Positions 24,726-34,775 are shown, numbered from the stretch's first letter. The stretch is 64,000 nt of DNA from Allomuricauda sp. ARW1Y1 (GCF_013407935.1 NZ_JACBZU010000002.1:372001-436000), one strand, 5' to 3'. A program made the numbers and translations. The notes: a model not told the origin generated them from the sequence alone.

Positions 24726-25226
24726 TTATGATTTAATTTTTGTGAATACCGTGATGAGCGATATCAAAAAGGAAGCTAAAGCAAAAAGGGTACGGATGGC
24801 ATGAAACCGATTCCATTTGGTTTCATAATAGTCCCTAAACGATTTCATTCTTTCCAAATCAAGTGCGGAGAGGTCCATGGCCTCCAACTCGTTGTTCAAA
24901 GGGACATTCCCCATAACGGTAACTGCGATGGTACCCAAAAGATATAGTAAGGATGACGCCAACAGCAGGCCAAAGGCCAACTTATCCGTTTGAAATTGGT
25001 AACTGGCCGCAACTCCCAAAGCGACAATACTTCCAAAGAAAACAATGAAAAATAAGGGGTTGAGTATGGCCCTGTTGATGGATTGCATGGTCTCTAGATA
25101 AGACAAGTCCGATACTTTTTGGGTTCCGGGAATTACCGATACCGACCAGGCATAAAATAGGCCAGCTGACAATCCTGTCAATACAACCGAAGCAAATAGA
25201 GAAATTGTTTTGATAGAAACATCCAT
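24726..25226 (-). CDS. DUF1772 (anthrone oxygenase family) membrane protein
   Basis: 166 residues from ATG 25226 (MDVSIKTISLFASVVLTGL); the longer frame adds a hydrophilic, non-conserved stretch. DUF1772 marks: GLSAGLFYAWSVSVIPG near the N-terminus, SINRAILNPLFFIVFFGS, and four membrane helices. The family includes fungal anthrone oxygenase and many bacterial proteins of unknown role. It is cotranscribed with DUF5367 and NmrA genes. An enzyme activity is not established. Confidence 0.8.
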   Translation of the reverse strand: MDVSIKTISLFASVVLTGLSAGLFYAWSVSVIPGTQKVSDLSYLETMQSINRAILNPLFFIVFFGSIVALGVAASYQFQTDKLAFGLLLASSLLYLLGTIAVTVMGNVPLNNELEAMDLSALDLERMKSFRDYYETKWNRFHAIRTLFALASFLISLITVFTKIKS

Positions 25227-25329
25227 GATACACCTGTTTTTGATTTCTGGTGTAAAATTGGGATGATCGGGTCGGCCATGCTTGACCCTTTTTGCCAATC
25301 TTTTGACATTTTAAGCCAAACTCGCTGTT

Positions 25330-26319
25330 TTACTGTTGGTTACGGAATTCTACAGGTGTTTGGTCAGTCCATCTTTTAAAGGCTCGATTAAAAGCACTCT
25401 GTTCGGAAAAGCCAGTTTCAAAAGCGATTTCGGCTATACTTCTTGAACTGTTCCTTAATAGATTTGTGGCTATACGCTCCTGTGTTTTTTTGATAAGATC
25501 CCGAAAAGACACTCCGTTATCCGCAAGCCTGCGGGCCAAGGTACGGTTGCTCATCCCCATAAGGCTCGCAATGTGATGTATGCTAGGGATACCGCTGGGC
25601 AGGGCATCCTGTATCAAGTTTTCACAATCGCTGGCAATTCTATTGGCATTGATTTCCATTCCCTTGGTCTCCTCCTCTACGCGCTCCACCAAAAAACGGT
25701 TGATGCTTACATCGGCCTTTGCCGTTCGCATTGCCAAATCTGCCGTGGTATAGGAGATGGAATACTGGGGTTGATTGAAGTGAATGGGACAATTGAACGC
25801 CTTTTCGTAGCTACTGATATCCGAAGGGGCACTATGTTTAAAACAAACTTCGGTCGGAGAGATGTTGGACTCCGACATGGCCCGAAGCACGACAACCGTT
25901 GCCGAAAGTGTGGCTTCGTTGGACAACTCCAATCCCTTGCGGTGGGGTTCCCTCAATAAATGGATGACAGAAAAGGGATTTCCCTTCTCCACCTTAAAAA
26001 CATAGGTGTTGGACAGCATCTTAAAATACCGTTCCGAGCGCTCAAAGATTTCTCCAACATAGGAACAAGTGCGCCACGAAAGTCCCAAAACCCCATAATC
26101 CTCAATCTTCATTTGCTGTCCTACCCTTATGGAAAAACCAGGACCCAGCGTATCATCCAAACGTTCGTGGAGTTCAAAGAATTCCTCTGCTGGAACCGCT
26201 TTAACCGCTTCCAAATCCTTATAAGGTGTTTTGAATGCATTGAGATAGGCCATAGCTACCCCCTCTTTCAGGGCACAGTCCATCATTTTCCGGTAAAGGC
26301 TTACGGCGGTATATTTCAT
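25330..26319 (-). CDS. AraC family transcriptional regulator
   Basis: 329 residues from ATG 26319 (MKYTAVSLYRKMMDCALKEG), the usual start of this flavobacterial group; a start at 26403 would add 28 residues. The N-terminal ligand-binding region (PF12625-like) includes GFSIRVGQQMKIEDYGVLGL and LRAMSESNISPTEV. The C-terminal double helix-turn-helix has HHIASLMGMSNRTLARRL and SIAEIAFETGFSEQSAFNRA. It probably activates the adjacent DUF1772-DUF5367-NmrA genes, 103 bp downstream. The inducer is unknown. Confidence 0.92.
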   Translation of the reverse strand: MKYTAVSLYRKMMDCALKEGVAMAYLNAFKTPYKDLEAVKAVPAEEFFELHERLDDTLGPGFSIRVGQQMKIEDYGVLGLSWRTCSYVGEIFERSERYFKMLSNTYVFKVEKGNPFSVIHLLREPHRKGLELSNEATLSATVVVLRAMSESNISPTEVCFKHSAPSDISSYEKAFNCPIHFNQPQYSISYTTADLAMRTAKADVSINRFLVERVEEETKGMEINANRIASDCENLIQDALPSGIPSIHHIASLMGMSNRTLARRLADNGVSFRDLIKKTQERIATNLLRNSSRSIAEIAFETGFSEQSAFNRAFKRWTDQTPVEFRNQQ

Positions 26320-26829
26320 CCTCAAGAAAATTTTGACGACCACCCCACCTTGTACCTTAACACCTCTAAGCTGTCGGTAAACCAAAATGCTTGTTATGCC
26401 CATTATTTGGGTCGAAGGGGATCAAAAAAAGATTCGATAGCTCAATATAAGCATCTTTGGGAATATGATGCCCTAATGCGTGAATGGTGCATTAGAGACC
26501 TATCTGTTTTTTAATGGATAATAGTATTAAAATAGATAGCAGCTTTGGTGATAAGCTATTTATTCCTTTCATATGAACTTATAAATGTAACTGCTATACC
26601 CACGCTCCATAAATCATTTGAGAAAACCTAGATTTTCAACATAATTGCAACCGTATATCCTAGAATAGATTACAATATCCATCTTTTTAACACATCTAAT
26701 CGATAGGATTTATTTTTTATGAAAAATATTCATAACTTCATCTGTAGTTCTCCTACAAAAAAGTAATTAAAAGGTTTACAACGATGCCCGTGTACCGACT
26801 TGGATAGACATCATTCAAAATAGCACTTT
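26320..26829. other. A+T-rich divergent spacer between the AraC gene and the histidine kinase
   Basis: About 500 bp with no convincing gene. It contains a hairpin, CTAATGC (26473-26479) with GCATTAG (26489-26495), and several short inverted repeats. It must contain promoters for the AraC gene (leftwards) and the kinase gene (rightwards), but no clear TAnnTTTG could be fixed. Confidence 0.5.
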
Positions 26830-28641
26830 ATGTGGAGAAATATACTAAAAACAGCCATTGCGCTCTACATTCCACTTCTCATCTTCTCTTTGTATTGGGG
26901 TTATGAACAAAAGCAAAGTCTCATACAAGGTATGGGAATCATACAGCAGCGGAACATTCTCAATAAAAGCTATCACCTGATCGATCAAAGCATCAATTTG
27001 ATCAGTATAACCTCCTTTTGGTCGGATATCAACTTTCCTGAGGCCTTTTCAAAAACCAACCCCCTTGATGCTACCTTCATCAACAACTACATCCGAATTA
27101 TGCAGGGTTACCCCATTTATGACCAATTGCGGTTTATCGACTTGCATGGGGAGGAGGTGCTACGGTTTGAAAGAATAGCCCGAGACAGCATGGCCCCTAA
27201 AAAACCGCAAAACAAAATCGATAGGGACTATTTTAAAAGAGGACTGGACCTTGAGAGAGGCCAAGTCTATGTGAGCCCCATTGAGCTGAATAAGGAAAAT
27301 GGTGTGATTGAGGTTCCCCACAGACCGGTGTTGCGAGGGGTGACCCAAATTTTTGATGGCAACGATGTGCAGGTAGGATTGGCCGTGGTCAATTTTAACA
27401 TGGACAACATTTTCAGTTTTATGAAATCACGAATTACTGAGGATAACTTTTTCTTGCTGGATACCGATGGCCGTATCATTACCTCCAATCTTGACTTTAA
27501 TACCCTTGCGCATCAAAATAAGATGACCCCAAAGGACTCCTCCATCCAAAAAAGATTGGAGCTAAAAAACCTCATTTTTAAGAAGGATACCTTTTTTATG
27601 GAAAACGGGAGTCTCTGGACCTATCAAAATGTGCGAACAGGATATGAAAGGGATGTGGGAATGAACCGCTATGCGGGCATGGCGGAAATTGTTTCCGATA
27701 ACGATTGGGCCATTGTCCAAGAAATTCCGCCCACCTACCTCAGGAGCCGTTTAGATACCATTCGTAAAAACTTGATTCTTTTTAACGTACTCACATTGGG
27801 TGTCATCGGCTTAATTGGTTTTGGCTATGCCCACACCCAAAAGGAAAAACGAAACTTTGTTGCCCAGCTCAAAAGAAAAAACAAAGAACTTTTGGCCAGT
27901 AAGGCCAAGCTCCATGAATCCAACAAGCTGGTGGAACGCTCCAATGAGCAACTAAGGGTTCGCAATAAGCAACTGGAAGATTTTAACTATGTAGTGGCGC
28001 ACAACCTGAAGGCTCCAGTGAGCAGTATGAACATTATTGTAGACCTCTTGAGCAAATCCCCTGACCAGAAAACGTTTGAGGAACTGTTCCCAAAACTGGA
28101 AACCATTTCGTCCAACATTCAGACCCTGACGGATGATGTGCAAACCTATGTGTCCATTTTGAACCAAAGGGAGCTAGAGCTGGAGAACGTCAACCTCCTT
28201 TTAAAGCTGAAGGACGTAGAAAAGGATTTTGTGGAACGACTACTCGATGAGGAACAACAAAACTTTACCATCGAATATCATTTTGATGAATGGCATGCCT
28301 TGAAATGCAACAGATTCTATATGAGGAGCATTTTGCACAATCTGTTATCCAACGCCCTCAAATTCCGACGGCCCGATGTAAAATCCCATATCATTTTTGA
28401 AACCGCTTGGGAAGACGGCAAGAAAGTTCTTTATGTGAAAGATAACGGTCTTGGTATTGACCTAGGGCGGCATGGTGACAACCTTTTTAAATTGTACAAA
28501 CGATTCCATCGCGATGTTTCCGGTAAGGGAATGGGGCTTTTTATTGTAAAATCCCAATTGGAGGCCATGAACGCTTCCATTACCGTAGACAGTGAGGTCG
28601 GTGTTGGTACCACATTCAAAATTAAATTCAACAATTCCTAA
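26830..28641 (+). CDS. Sensor histidine kinase with periplasmic sensor domain
   Basis: 603 residues. The first membrane helix is at about 8-24, a roughly 290-residue periplasmic Cache-like sensor (IDLHGEEVLRFERI, DTDGRIITSN) follows, and a second membrane helix is at about 314-336. A coiled coil (340-385) leads directly to the HisKA box FNYVVAHNLKAPVSS with phospho-acceptor His391. The ATPase domain shows KDNGLGIDL and GKGMGLFIVK. No HAMP domain was recognised between the membrane and the coiled coil. The response regulator follows after 9 nt. Confidence 0.93.
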   Translation: MWRNILKTAIALYIPLLIFSLYWGYEQKQSLIQGMGIIQQRNILNKSYHLIDQSINLISITSFWSDINFPEAFSKTNPLDATFINNYIRIMQGYPIYDQLRFIDLHGEEVLRFERIARDSMAPKKPQNKIDRDYFKRGLDLERGQVYVSPIELNKENGVIEVPHRPVLRGVTQIFDGNDVQVGLAVVNFNMDNIFSFMKSRITEDNFFLLDTDGRIITSNLDFNTLAHQNKMTPKDSSIQKRLELKNLIFKKDTFFMENGSLWTYQNVRTGYERDVGMNRYAGMAEIVSDNDWAIVQEIPPTYLRSRLDTIRKNLILFNVLTLGVIGLIGFGYAHTQKEKRNFVAQLKRKNKELLASKAKLHESNKLVERSNEQLRVRNKQLEDFNYVVAHNLKAPVSSMNIIVDLLSKSPDQKTFEELFPKLETISSNIQTLTDDVQTYVSILNQRELELENVNLLLKLKDVEKDFVERLLDEEQQNFTIEYHFDEWHALKCNRFYMRSILHNLLSNALKFRRPDVKSHIIFETAWEDGKKVLYVKDNGLGIDLGRHGDNLFKLYKRFHRDVSGKGMGLFIVKSQLEAMNASITVDSEVGVGTTFKIKFNNS

Positions 28642-28650
28642 TAAAAAGAA

Positions 28651-29064
28651 ATGAGAAACCCCAGTATCCTTTTAGTGGATGATGACGAAGTCTATATCTA
28701 CGTGACCAAGAAAATCTTGGCCAATATGTCCGATGATATTTCCGTAAAATCCTTTAATGATGGGGAACGGGCCATCGAATTCATCCAAACCTGCACACAG
28801 GAGAACAACCCGCTACCCGGAGTTATTTTGCTGGACATCAATATGCCCTATTTGGATGGGTGGGGCTTTTTATCGGAGTTCAAAAAACTAGTGCCCAAAT
28901 TGTCGGGAAAAGAAGTGAACATTTATATGGTGACCTCCTCCAATGACCCGCACGATATGGAGCGGGCCAAAGAATTTGAACAAGTTACTGGCTACGTGGT
29001 AAAACCCGTTTTCGAGGACAAGTTGGCGGAAATTCTAACAGATGTTTACGATGAAAATTGGTAG
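28651..29064 (+). CDS. Stand-alone response regulator receiver (CheY-like)
   Basis: 137 residues, receiver domain only: acidic pocket VDDDE (10-13), phospho-acceptor Asp62 in LLDINMPYLDGWGF, Thr/Ser switch in VTSSND and Lys in VVKPVFED. It lacks an output domain, so its effect must be through protein contact or as a phosphorelay intermediate. It is paired with the kinase immediately upstream. The exporter genes begin 109 bp further on the same strand. Confidence 0.94.
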   Translation: MRNPSILLVDDDEVYIYVTKKILANMSDDISVKSFNDGERAIEFIQTCTQENNPLPGVILLDINMPYLDGWGFLSEFKKLVPKLSGKEVNIYMVTSSNDPHDMERAKEFEQVTGYVVKPVFEDKLAEILTDVYDENW

Positions 29065-29172
29065 ATCATGTTTTGACCCAGTTTTAGGGGGATTCTAAGA
29101 CTTTGCTGATTTTGCTCATATCCCAACTCGGGATTTTGTTGGTACTTTGAGGAATATACCATCTTAGTTCCC

Positions 29173-30258
29173 ATGAAGTACCTTGTGTTTTCGGTGATTG
29201 GTGCCTACCTCCTATTGGCTTGTTCGGGGCCAAAGGAAAAGACGTACCCACAAAAACTACCCATGACGGAATCTGTTTATGCTTCGGCGACCGTTCAACC
29301 GGACAGTCTGTACCATGCCTATTCGGTGGCCACCGGCATTCTTGAACATATTTGGGTGGAAGAAGGCGACACCGTTTCCAAAGGGGATTTGCTGCTTCAG
29401 ATCAGCAATACTTCCCCGGAAATGAACAAGGAAAATGCGCGACTGGCCCTTGAACTCGCTCAAAAAAATTATACGGGCACCTCGGCGGTATTGAACAGCA
29501 TCAAAGATGAAATCGAAGCGGCAGTGTTGCAATTGGGCAATGATTCCATCAACTTTTACCGACAAAAAAAGCTTTGGGACCAAAACATTGGATCTAAAGT
29601 GGAGTTTGACAACAAAAAACTGGCCTACGAACTTGCCCGAAACCGACTCGATGCCCTAAAAAAGAAATTTGAACGAACCAAAAATGAACTTGAAACACAG
29701 CTAAGGCAAGCGGAAAACAATTACAGATCATCGCTTACCAACACCAACGATTTTACCATTACCAGCAAGATTAACGGAACGGTATATGCACTGTACAAAA
29801 ATCTTGGGGAAATTATCACTACCGTAGAACCCGTGGCAACGTTGGGCATGACCAATAGGTTTGTTGTGGAACTGTTGGTGGATGAGGTCGACATCATCAA
29901 ACTGCGCAGGGGACAAAAAGTCTACATTACCTTAGATTCCTATGGGGATACCGTATTTCAAGGTACAGTGCACAAAATCTATCCCCGAAAAGATGAGCGC
30001 TCACAGACCTTTACAGTGGAAGCCATATTCAACACCCCTCCAGAAACATTATATCCGGGGCTTTCGGGAGAGGGCAATATTGTCATTTCCGAAACCAAGG
30101 AGGCATTGGTGATTCCAAAAACATATCTGATCAATGGTAGCACGGTGTTGACAGATGAGGGGGAAACACAGGTAACCACAGGACTGGAAAATATGTCAAT
30201 GGTCGAAATCCTTGACGGCATCGATGAACATACGGCACTATATCCACCCGAGCCATGA
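29173..30258 (+). CDS. HlyD/MacA-type periplasmic adaptor lipoprotein
   Basis: 361 residues. Lipobox LLLACSG places the lipid on Cys17. A biotinyl-lipoyl half-motif GILEHIWVEEGDTVSKGDLL (about 57-76) is followed by a long alpha-helical hairpin (95-190), the second lipoyl half TITSKINGTVYAL, and a beta-barrel domain. This is the membrane fusion architecture that links an inner-membrane exporter to an outer-membrane channel. It overlaps the permease gene by 4 bp. No TolC-type channel gene is present in the cluster. Confidence 0.9.
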   Translation: MKYLVFSVIGAYLLLACSGPKEKTYPQKLPMTESVYASATVQPDSLYHAYSVATGILEHIWVEEGDTVSKGDLLLQISNTSPEMNKENARLALELAQKNYTGTSAVLNSIKDEIEAAVLQLGNDSINFYRQKKLWDQNIGSKVEFDNKKLAYELARNRLDALKKKFERTKNELETQLRQAENNYRSSLTNTNDFTITSKINGTVYALYKNLGEIITTVEPVATLGMTNRFVVELLVDEVDIIKLRRGQKVYITLDSYGDTVFQGTVHKIYPRKDERSQTFTVEAIFNTPPETLYPGLSGEGNIVISETKEALVIPKTYLINGSTVLTDEGETQVTTGLENMSMVEILDGIDEHTALYPPEP

Positions 30259-31517
30259 TCAATTGGAGCGTCATATTGGGCATTGCCAAAACCCATCTTA
30301 TTACCAAGATGAAATCCACCATAACCGCCACCCTTGGAGTCACTTTTGGAATAGGTGCCTATATTACTTTGGTAAGTTTTATGACGGGGCTCAACACCAT
30401 GCTGGATAATCTGGTACTCAATCAAACACCACATATCCATTTGTATAATGAAATCCGCCCGTCCGAGGACCAACCCATCACTATGACCGAGGCGTTCCAA
30501 AACGGATTCAACGTAGTTCACTCCATTAAACCCAAACTGAGCCAAACTAAAATCCATAATGCCCTCCCCATTCTCAGTTATCTCAAAAAGCAACCCAATG
30601 TAGATGGAGCAACCCCGCAGCTACGGGCCCAAATTTTCTATCTGTCAGGTTCCATGGAACTTGGGGGAAACTTGGTAGGGGTCGATATTATGGAGGAAGT
30701 CCGATTGTCCAATCTACGGGATAACATCGTGGAAGGCTCCCCGGAGGACCTGAAAAACAACGCTAACGGAATTCTCCTCGGCTCAGGTTTGGCCGAAAAG
30801 ATGTCGTTAACCACAGGAGATAGAGTGCAGATCAGTACAGTATCCGGCACCGTGTTCCCGCTAAAAATTGTAGGCATCTATCAAAGTGGGATTGCGGAGG
30901 TAGATAATGTGCAAAGTTTTGCCAATCTAAAAACGGTACAACGTATTTTGGGGGAGGCAGAGAATTATGTTACGGACATCAACATTAGATTGGTGGATAT
31001 TGCCCAGGCGGAATCCTTGGCCAAACGCTTGGAAAATCAGTTTGACGTGCAGGCCATGGGAATCAATGAAGCCAATGCACAGTTTGAGACGGGTTCAAAC
31101 ATTAGAAACCTCATCACCTATGCAGTTTCCATCACCTTACTGATCGTAGCCGGATTTGGTATCTACAATATCTTGAACATGTTGATTTATGAGAAAATGA
31201 AGGATATTGCCATTCTCAAAGCCACTGGCTTTTCGGGAAATGATGTGCAGCTCATTTTTATGGGTCAGGCCATGATTATAGGAATCGTTGGAGGTGCTTT
31301 GGGTCTGTTGATCGGCTTTTCACTTTCAAGCCTTATCGATCAAACCCCTTTTGAAACTGACGCTTTGCCGACGATTACCACCTATCCGGTAAATTACGAC
31401 CCCGTTTATTACCTCATCGGGATAGTTTTTGCCCTTTTGTCCACTTTCATTGCAGGTTACCTGCCCTCCCTGAGGGCCAAAAAAATTGACCCTGTAAAAA
31501 TTATTCGAGGAACTTGA
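30255..31517 (+). CDS. ABC transporter permease, MacB/LolE (FtsX) type
   Basis: 420 residues with the type VII ABC layout: one N-terminal membrane helix (about 17-40), a large periplasmic domain (45-285), and three C-terminal helices beginning ITYAVSITLLIVAGFGIYNILN, with MKDIAILKATGFSG as the coupling loop. Such permeases act by mechanotransmission, driving export of peptides, lipoproteins or toxins through an adaptor and outer channel. It lies between the adaptor (4-bp overlap) and the ATPase gene (1-nt gap), so all three are one unit. Confidence 0.93.
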   Translation: MINWSVILGIAKTHLITKMKSTITATLGVTFGIGAYITLVSFMTGLNTMLDNLVLNQTPHIHLYNEIRPSEDQPITMTEAFQNGFNVVHSIKPKLSQTKIHNALPILSYLKKQPNVDGATPQLRAQIFYLSGSMELGGNLVGVDIMEEVRLSNLRDNIVEGSPEDLKNNANGILLGSGLAEKMSLTTGDRVQISTVSGTVFPLKIVGIYQSGIAEVDNVQSFANLKTVQRILGEAENYVTDINIRLVDIAQAESLAKRLENQFDVQAMGINEANAQFETGSNIRNLITYAVSITLLIVAGFGIYNILNMLIYEKMKDIAILKATGFSGNDVQLIFMGQAMIIGIVGGALGLLIGFSLSSLIDQTPFETDALPTITTYPVNYDPVYYLIGIVFALLSTFIAGYLPSLRAKKIDPVKIIRGT

Positions 31518-31518
31518 T

Positions 31519-32205
31519 ATGGGGGCTATGGAATTTGTTTTAGAAACCAAACATATCAACAAATACTTTCGCAAGCCAAAGGAATTTCATGTGCTAAAGG
31601 ATATCTCCTTTGGAGTGAAAAAGGGAGAGTTTACGTCCATTATGGGGAAGTCCGGCTCCGGAAAATCCACCTTGCTCTATATCCTGTCTACCATGGATAC
31701 AGATTATGAGGGGCAATTATACCTCAACGATCAACTGATTACAGGTAAATCCCATAAGGAACTGTCCCGCATACGAAACAAGAACATTGGATTTGTATTC
31801 CAGTTCCACTATTTATTGTCGGAATTCAGTGTTTTGGAAAATGTGATGTTGCCCGCCAAAAAGCTTGGGGAAAAGTCCCTTGCGGAAATTGAGCACAATG
31901 CGCAACAAAAACTGGAAATGCTGCACATTGGTCATTTGGCCCATCAACGGGCCTCCAGGATATCGGGAGGGGAAAAACAGCGTGTGGCCATCGCCAGGGC
32001 TTTGATCAACGACCCCACTATTTTGATGGGAGATGAGCCCACGGGGAATTTGGACAGTCATAACTCGGACAATGTGTTCAATATCTTCAAAAAACTAAAG
32101 GAGGAACAAGGATTGTCCCTTTTGGTGGTGACCCATGATGAGGATTTTGCGAAAAGGACCGATCGCATTGTTCAATTGGAGGATGGTAAAATTATGTCGC
32201 AGTGA
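31519..32205 (+). CDS. ABC transporter ATP-binding protein (MacB/LolD type)
   Basis: 228 residues. Walker A GKSGSGKST, Q-loop in VFQFHYLLSEFSVLEN, signature RISGGEKQRVAIARA, Walker B ILMGDEPTGNLD and switch His in VVTHDED are all present. It energises the permease encoded immediately before it. The start at 31519 was kept because it follows the permease stop by one nucleotide; Met4 (31528) is an alternative. Confidence 0.95.
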   Translation: MGAMEFVLETKHINKYFRKPKEFHVLKDISFGVKKGEFTSIMGKSGSGKSTLLYILSTMDTDYEGQLYLNDQLITGKSHKELSRIRNKNIGFVFQFHYLLSEFSVLENVMLPAKKLGEKSLAEIEHNAQQKLEMLHIGHLAHQRASRISGGEKQRVAIARALINDPTILMGDEPTGNLDSHNSDNVFNIFKKLKEEQGLSLLVVTHDEDFAKRTDRIVQLEDGKIMSQ

Positions 32206-32354
32206 TAACTATTTACCTGCATTTGACCGCTTGCGAAATACCTCGGATGATTTAAGCATCTGCATAGGTGGAATACAATATCTTCAACTGTAGCCCTGAG
32301 GCCATCTGAGTTTGTATTGGTCCATGCTGAGGAAGGCATGAAAAGAAAACTGAG

Positions 32355-34775
32355 CTACTGGGCTGTGGATGATACCCTGACCCGTTCCATGGAAGAAGTC
32401 AACCTTCCATCTTCGTCCATACCCTCAATAAACAACAAAATATCTTCGTATCCGTAGTCGGGTATTTTTAGTGTACACGTCCCGTTTTTACTGATGGTGG
32501 GGTTTGGATACCATCCAATGCTTCCAAAATAACGGAACGACTCACTGGACAGGTTGTTGTACTTGGGCGTATAGTATTGCTTTGCGGGCATAAACCCATT
32601 GGATACCCTATGGGTAAAAAACCTTTCATCCGGCGTGAATTTGTCCGAGTGCCCGGCACCAACGTCGCCCTCCTTGCGGGTATAGACCCGAATGACGCCC
32701 CCTGCCCCTCCGGCTTCCATGGCCCCGGTACGATCGATATAATAGCTTTTTACCCTAGTAGTGGGGAAATCCAACAAAATATCAAAATCAGGATAGCGGA
32801 CATCATCAATGTATAGAATCGGGGATGGTTGTACCAAAGAAAAGGACAAGACCCGTTTTGTGGTGATGCGTATCCTATCGTACCCCGCATTGGGAACCTC
32901 CCAAACATTGAAACCACTGGAACGTATAATATCCAGCAATCGAGGATAGAGTCCCTCCGTCTCCTCGGTCACAACTTTTAGGTTACCTTCGGACACAAAG
33001 GGTGTGGTGATTCTTTTGATAGCCCTGTTTTCGCTTACCACTACTTCCTCAAGGCTAATCGTATTTTGTTCCGGTAAAACAAAGTTTTGCAGTTCAACTT
33101 CTCCCAAACCATCCACCAGCACGTCATTTTCTATTCCCCTAAAAGGTTCCAGTTCATATATTCTATCCGTGGATTGTCCTGTATCCAACCTCAAAAAAAG
33201 ATTGGGCATGGAGAGCTCGCCACGCTTGTTCAGCAAGGTAAGCCTCAGCTCTTCGCCCTGTTCCACAAAATAATTGTCCAAACTAAAGGCTTCTGATTGT
33301 TCCGATAATGGGATGACGGTAGGTTCACTTTGATTACCAGCATAAACCAAAAGGTCGGTACTCTTGGGGACCTTGGAGTTAATGGAGCCGAATACATCAA
33401 TTCCGGCCCGATATTGTATTTGCTTTTGGGGAGGTTTGTTGAAGATGTTGTCCCAATCATACTTGGACCAGCCCTGTGTGAGCAACAACAGATCCAAATC
33501 TTCCATGGCACGTTTAGAAAAATCCATAAAATACTGGTCGGCCTCTTCGATATAGCCACGCACATAAGGTTTAAGCAAAAATGAGCTTAGGATATTGGAA
33601 CTGAAATTGTAGGCTTTGGTGCCTACCGGAAGCACTGAAATACTCGCAAAAGAGGTTGTACGCTTTTCAAACCCGGTGAGGACCACTTCCATGGAATCCT
33701 TGTCCACCTTTTGCACATTGGCGTCCAACGATAGGGTTTTTATTTGCTTATCATTAAAAAACAGTCGTTCCGCAATGGGCACTCCACGGTTATCTATCAA
33801 GGTAAGAATATTCATGCCCGAATGGAGCTCGCTCTTATCCAAGATATGGGAGGCATAAAGCTGATTTTCTTTGAAAACCACATCCAAACTTTTGAGCAAT
33901 CCATCCCTATGGATAAGAATACTATAGGGTTTTTGGCCAATTGCTCGTTTTGTCTCGGCATTGGTCCCCACCAAAACCAAAATCCTGTCATCCGCTATAT
34001 TTCTGGTGGATAGCACTAGCCCCAACGAATCGATAGCTGGGAGTGGCACCCTCCACTCCTTACCATTAGGGTTTGACACGGTGGCCCAATACCGTTCGCT
34101 TGCAGAGGGGGTCATTACCACTTTTGCAAAACCAAGTCGATTGGTCCTGAAACGAACTATTTCTTCTCCGATTTGGTTCCTTATGATACCAACCATATTG
34201 GCCCCAGCATTCCCATTTTCATCAATCATCTTGATACCCAAAACACTTTGTACATTGGAGACCCAGTGTCCGCTTTCGGGGAAAAATTGAATATCGTAAT
34301 CCTCTGAAGGGTTATTGTTTTCAAGCACCAATTCGCTATTCAACACCATAAATTGCTGAACAAAGGAATCATCCTCCTTAAGGTCCTTCATCCAACTAGT
34401 GGAAGCTTTGATATAATATTGCCCATCCACAAAAGAGGAGTCTATGGCTATTTGTCCCTGAAGCTGCCCCTCCTTACTCAACACCAAGTGTTTTTCCTTC
34501 TGATTGCCATCCTTGTCATAAATACCTACATATACATTTACAGCTTCCTTAAAGGGCTCTGCCTTCACACGATTATACATATATCCTTTAAACCAGATAT
34601 GCTCTCCACGTACATAAGTACTTTTGTTCATGTGTAGAAAAATAGATATGCGGGGATTGCCAAAGTATTCCTGAAAAGCAGGCTTGATTTTACCTGTGAC
34701 GGATAAGTTTTGTCCAAAAAGTGGCAGGGCGAGGAAGAACAACAATAAACCCAATATCGAATTCTTGGATAACAT
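32355..34775 (-). CDS. Exported macroglobulin-like (MG2) protein
   Basis: 806 residues with a signal peptide (about 1-21). The first domain has IFLHMNKSTYVRGEHIWFKGY, the MG2 signature of alpha-2-macroglobulin-like proteins, and further beta-sandwich domains follow. Near 610-700 there is a TonB-plug-like region (NTISLEEVVVSENRAIK, then YIDDVRYPDF and TGAMEAGGAGGVIRVYT), typical of a Bacteroidota group usually annotated as hypothetical. A thioester CGEQ motif is absent, so it is not a trapping macroglobulin. It is a single gene, 149 bp from the convergent ABC ATPase gene. Its function is unknown. Confidence 0.75.
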   Translation of the reverse strand: MLSKNSILGLLLFFLALPLFGQNLSVTGKIKPAFQEYFGNPRISIFLHMNKSTYVRGEHIWFKGYMYNRVKAEPFKEAVNVYVGIYDKDGNQKEKHLVLSKEGQLQGQIAIDSSFVDGQYYIKASTSWMKDLKEDDSFVQQFMVLNSELVLENNNPSEDYDIQFFPESGHWVSNVQSVLGIKMIDENGNAGANMVGIIRNQIGEEIVRFRTNRLGFAKVVMTPSASERYWATVSNPNGKEWRVPLPAIDSLGLVLSTRNIADDRILVLVGTNAETKRAIGQKPYSILIHRDGLLKSLDVVFKENQLYASHILDKSELHSGMNILTLIDNRGVPIAERLFFNDKQIKTLSLDANVQKVDKDSMEVVLTGFEKRTTSFASISVLPVGTKAYNFSSNILSSFLLKPYVRGYIEEADQYFMDFSKRAMEDLDLLLLTQGWSKYDWDNIFNKPPQKQIQYRAGIDVFGSINSKVPKSTDLLVYAGNQSEPTVIPLSEQSEAFSLDNYFVEQGEELRLTLLNKRGELSMPNLFLRLDTGQSTDRIYELEPFRGIENDVLVDGLGEVELQNFVLPEQNTISLEEVVVSENRAIKRITTPFVSEGNLKVVTEETEGLYPRLLDIIRSSGFNVWEVPNAGYDRIRITTKRVLSFSLVQPSPILYIDDVRYPDFDILLDFPTTRVKSYYIDRTGAMEAGGAGGVIRVYTRKEGDVGAGHSDKFTPDERFFTHRVSNGFMPAKQYYTPKYNNLSSESFRYFGSIGWYPNPTISKNGTCTLKIPDYGYEDILLFIEGMDEDGRLTSSMERVRVSSTAQ

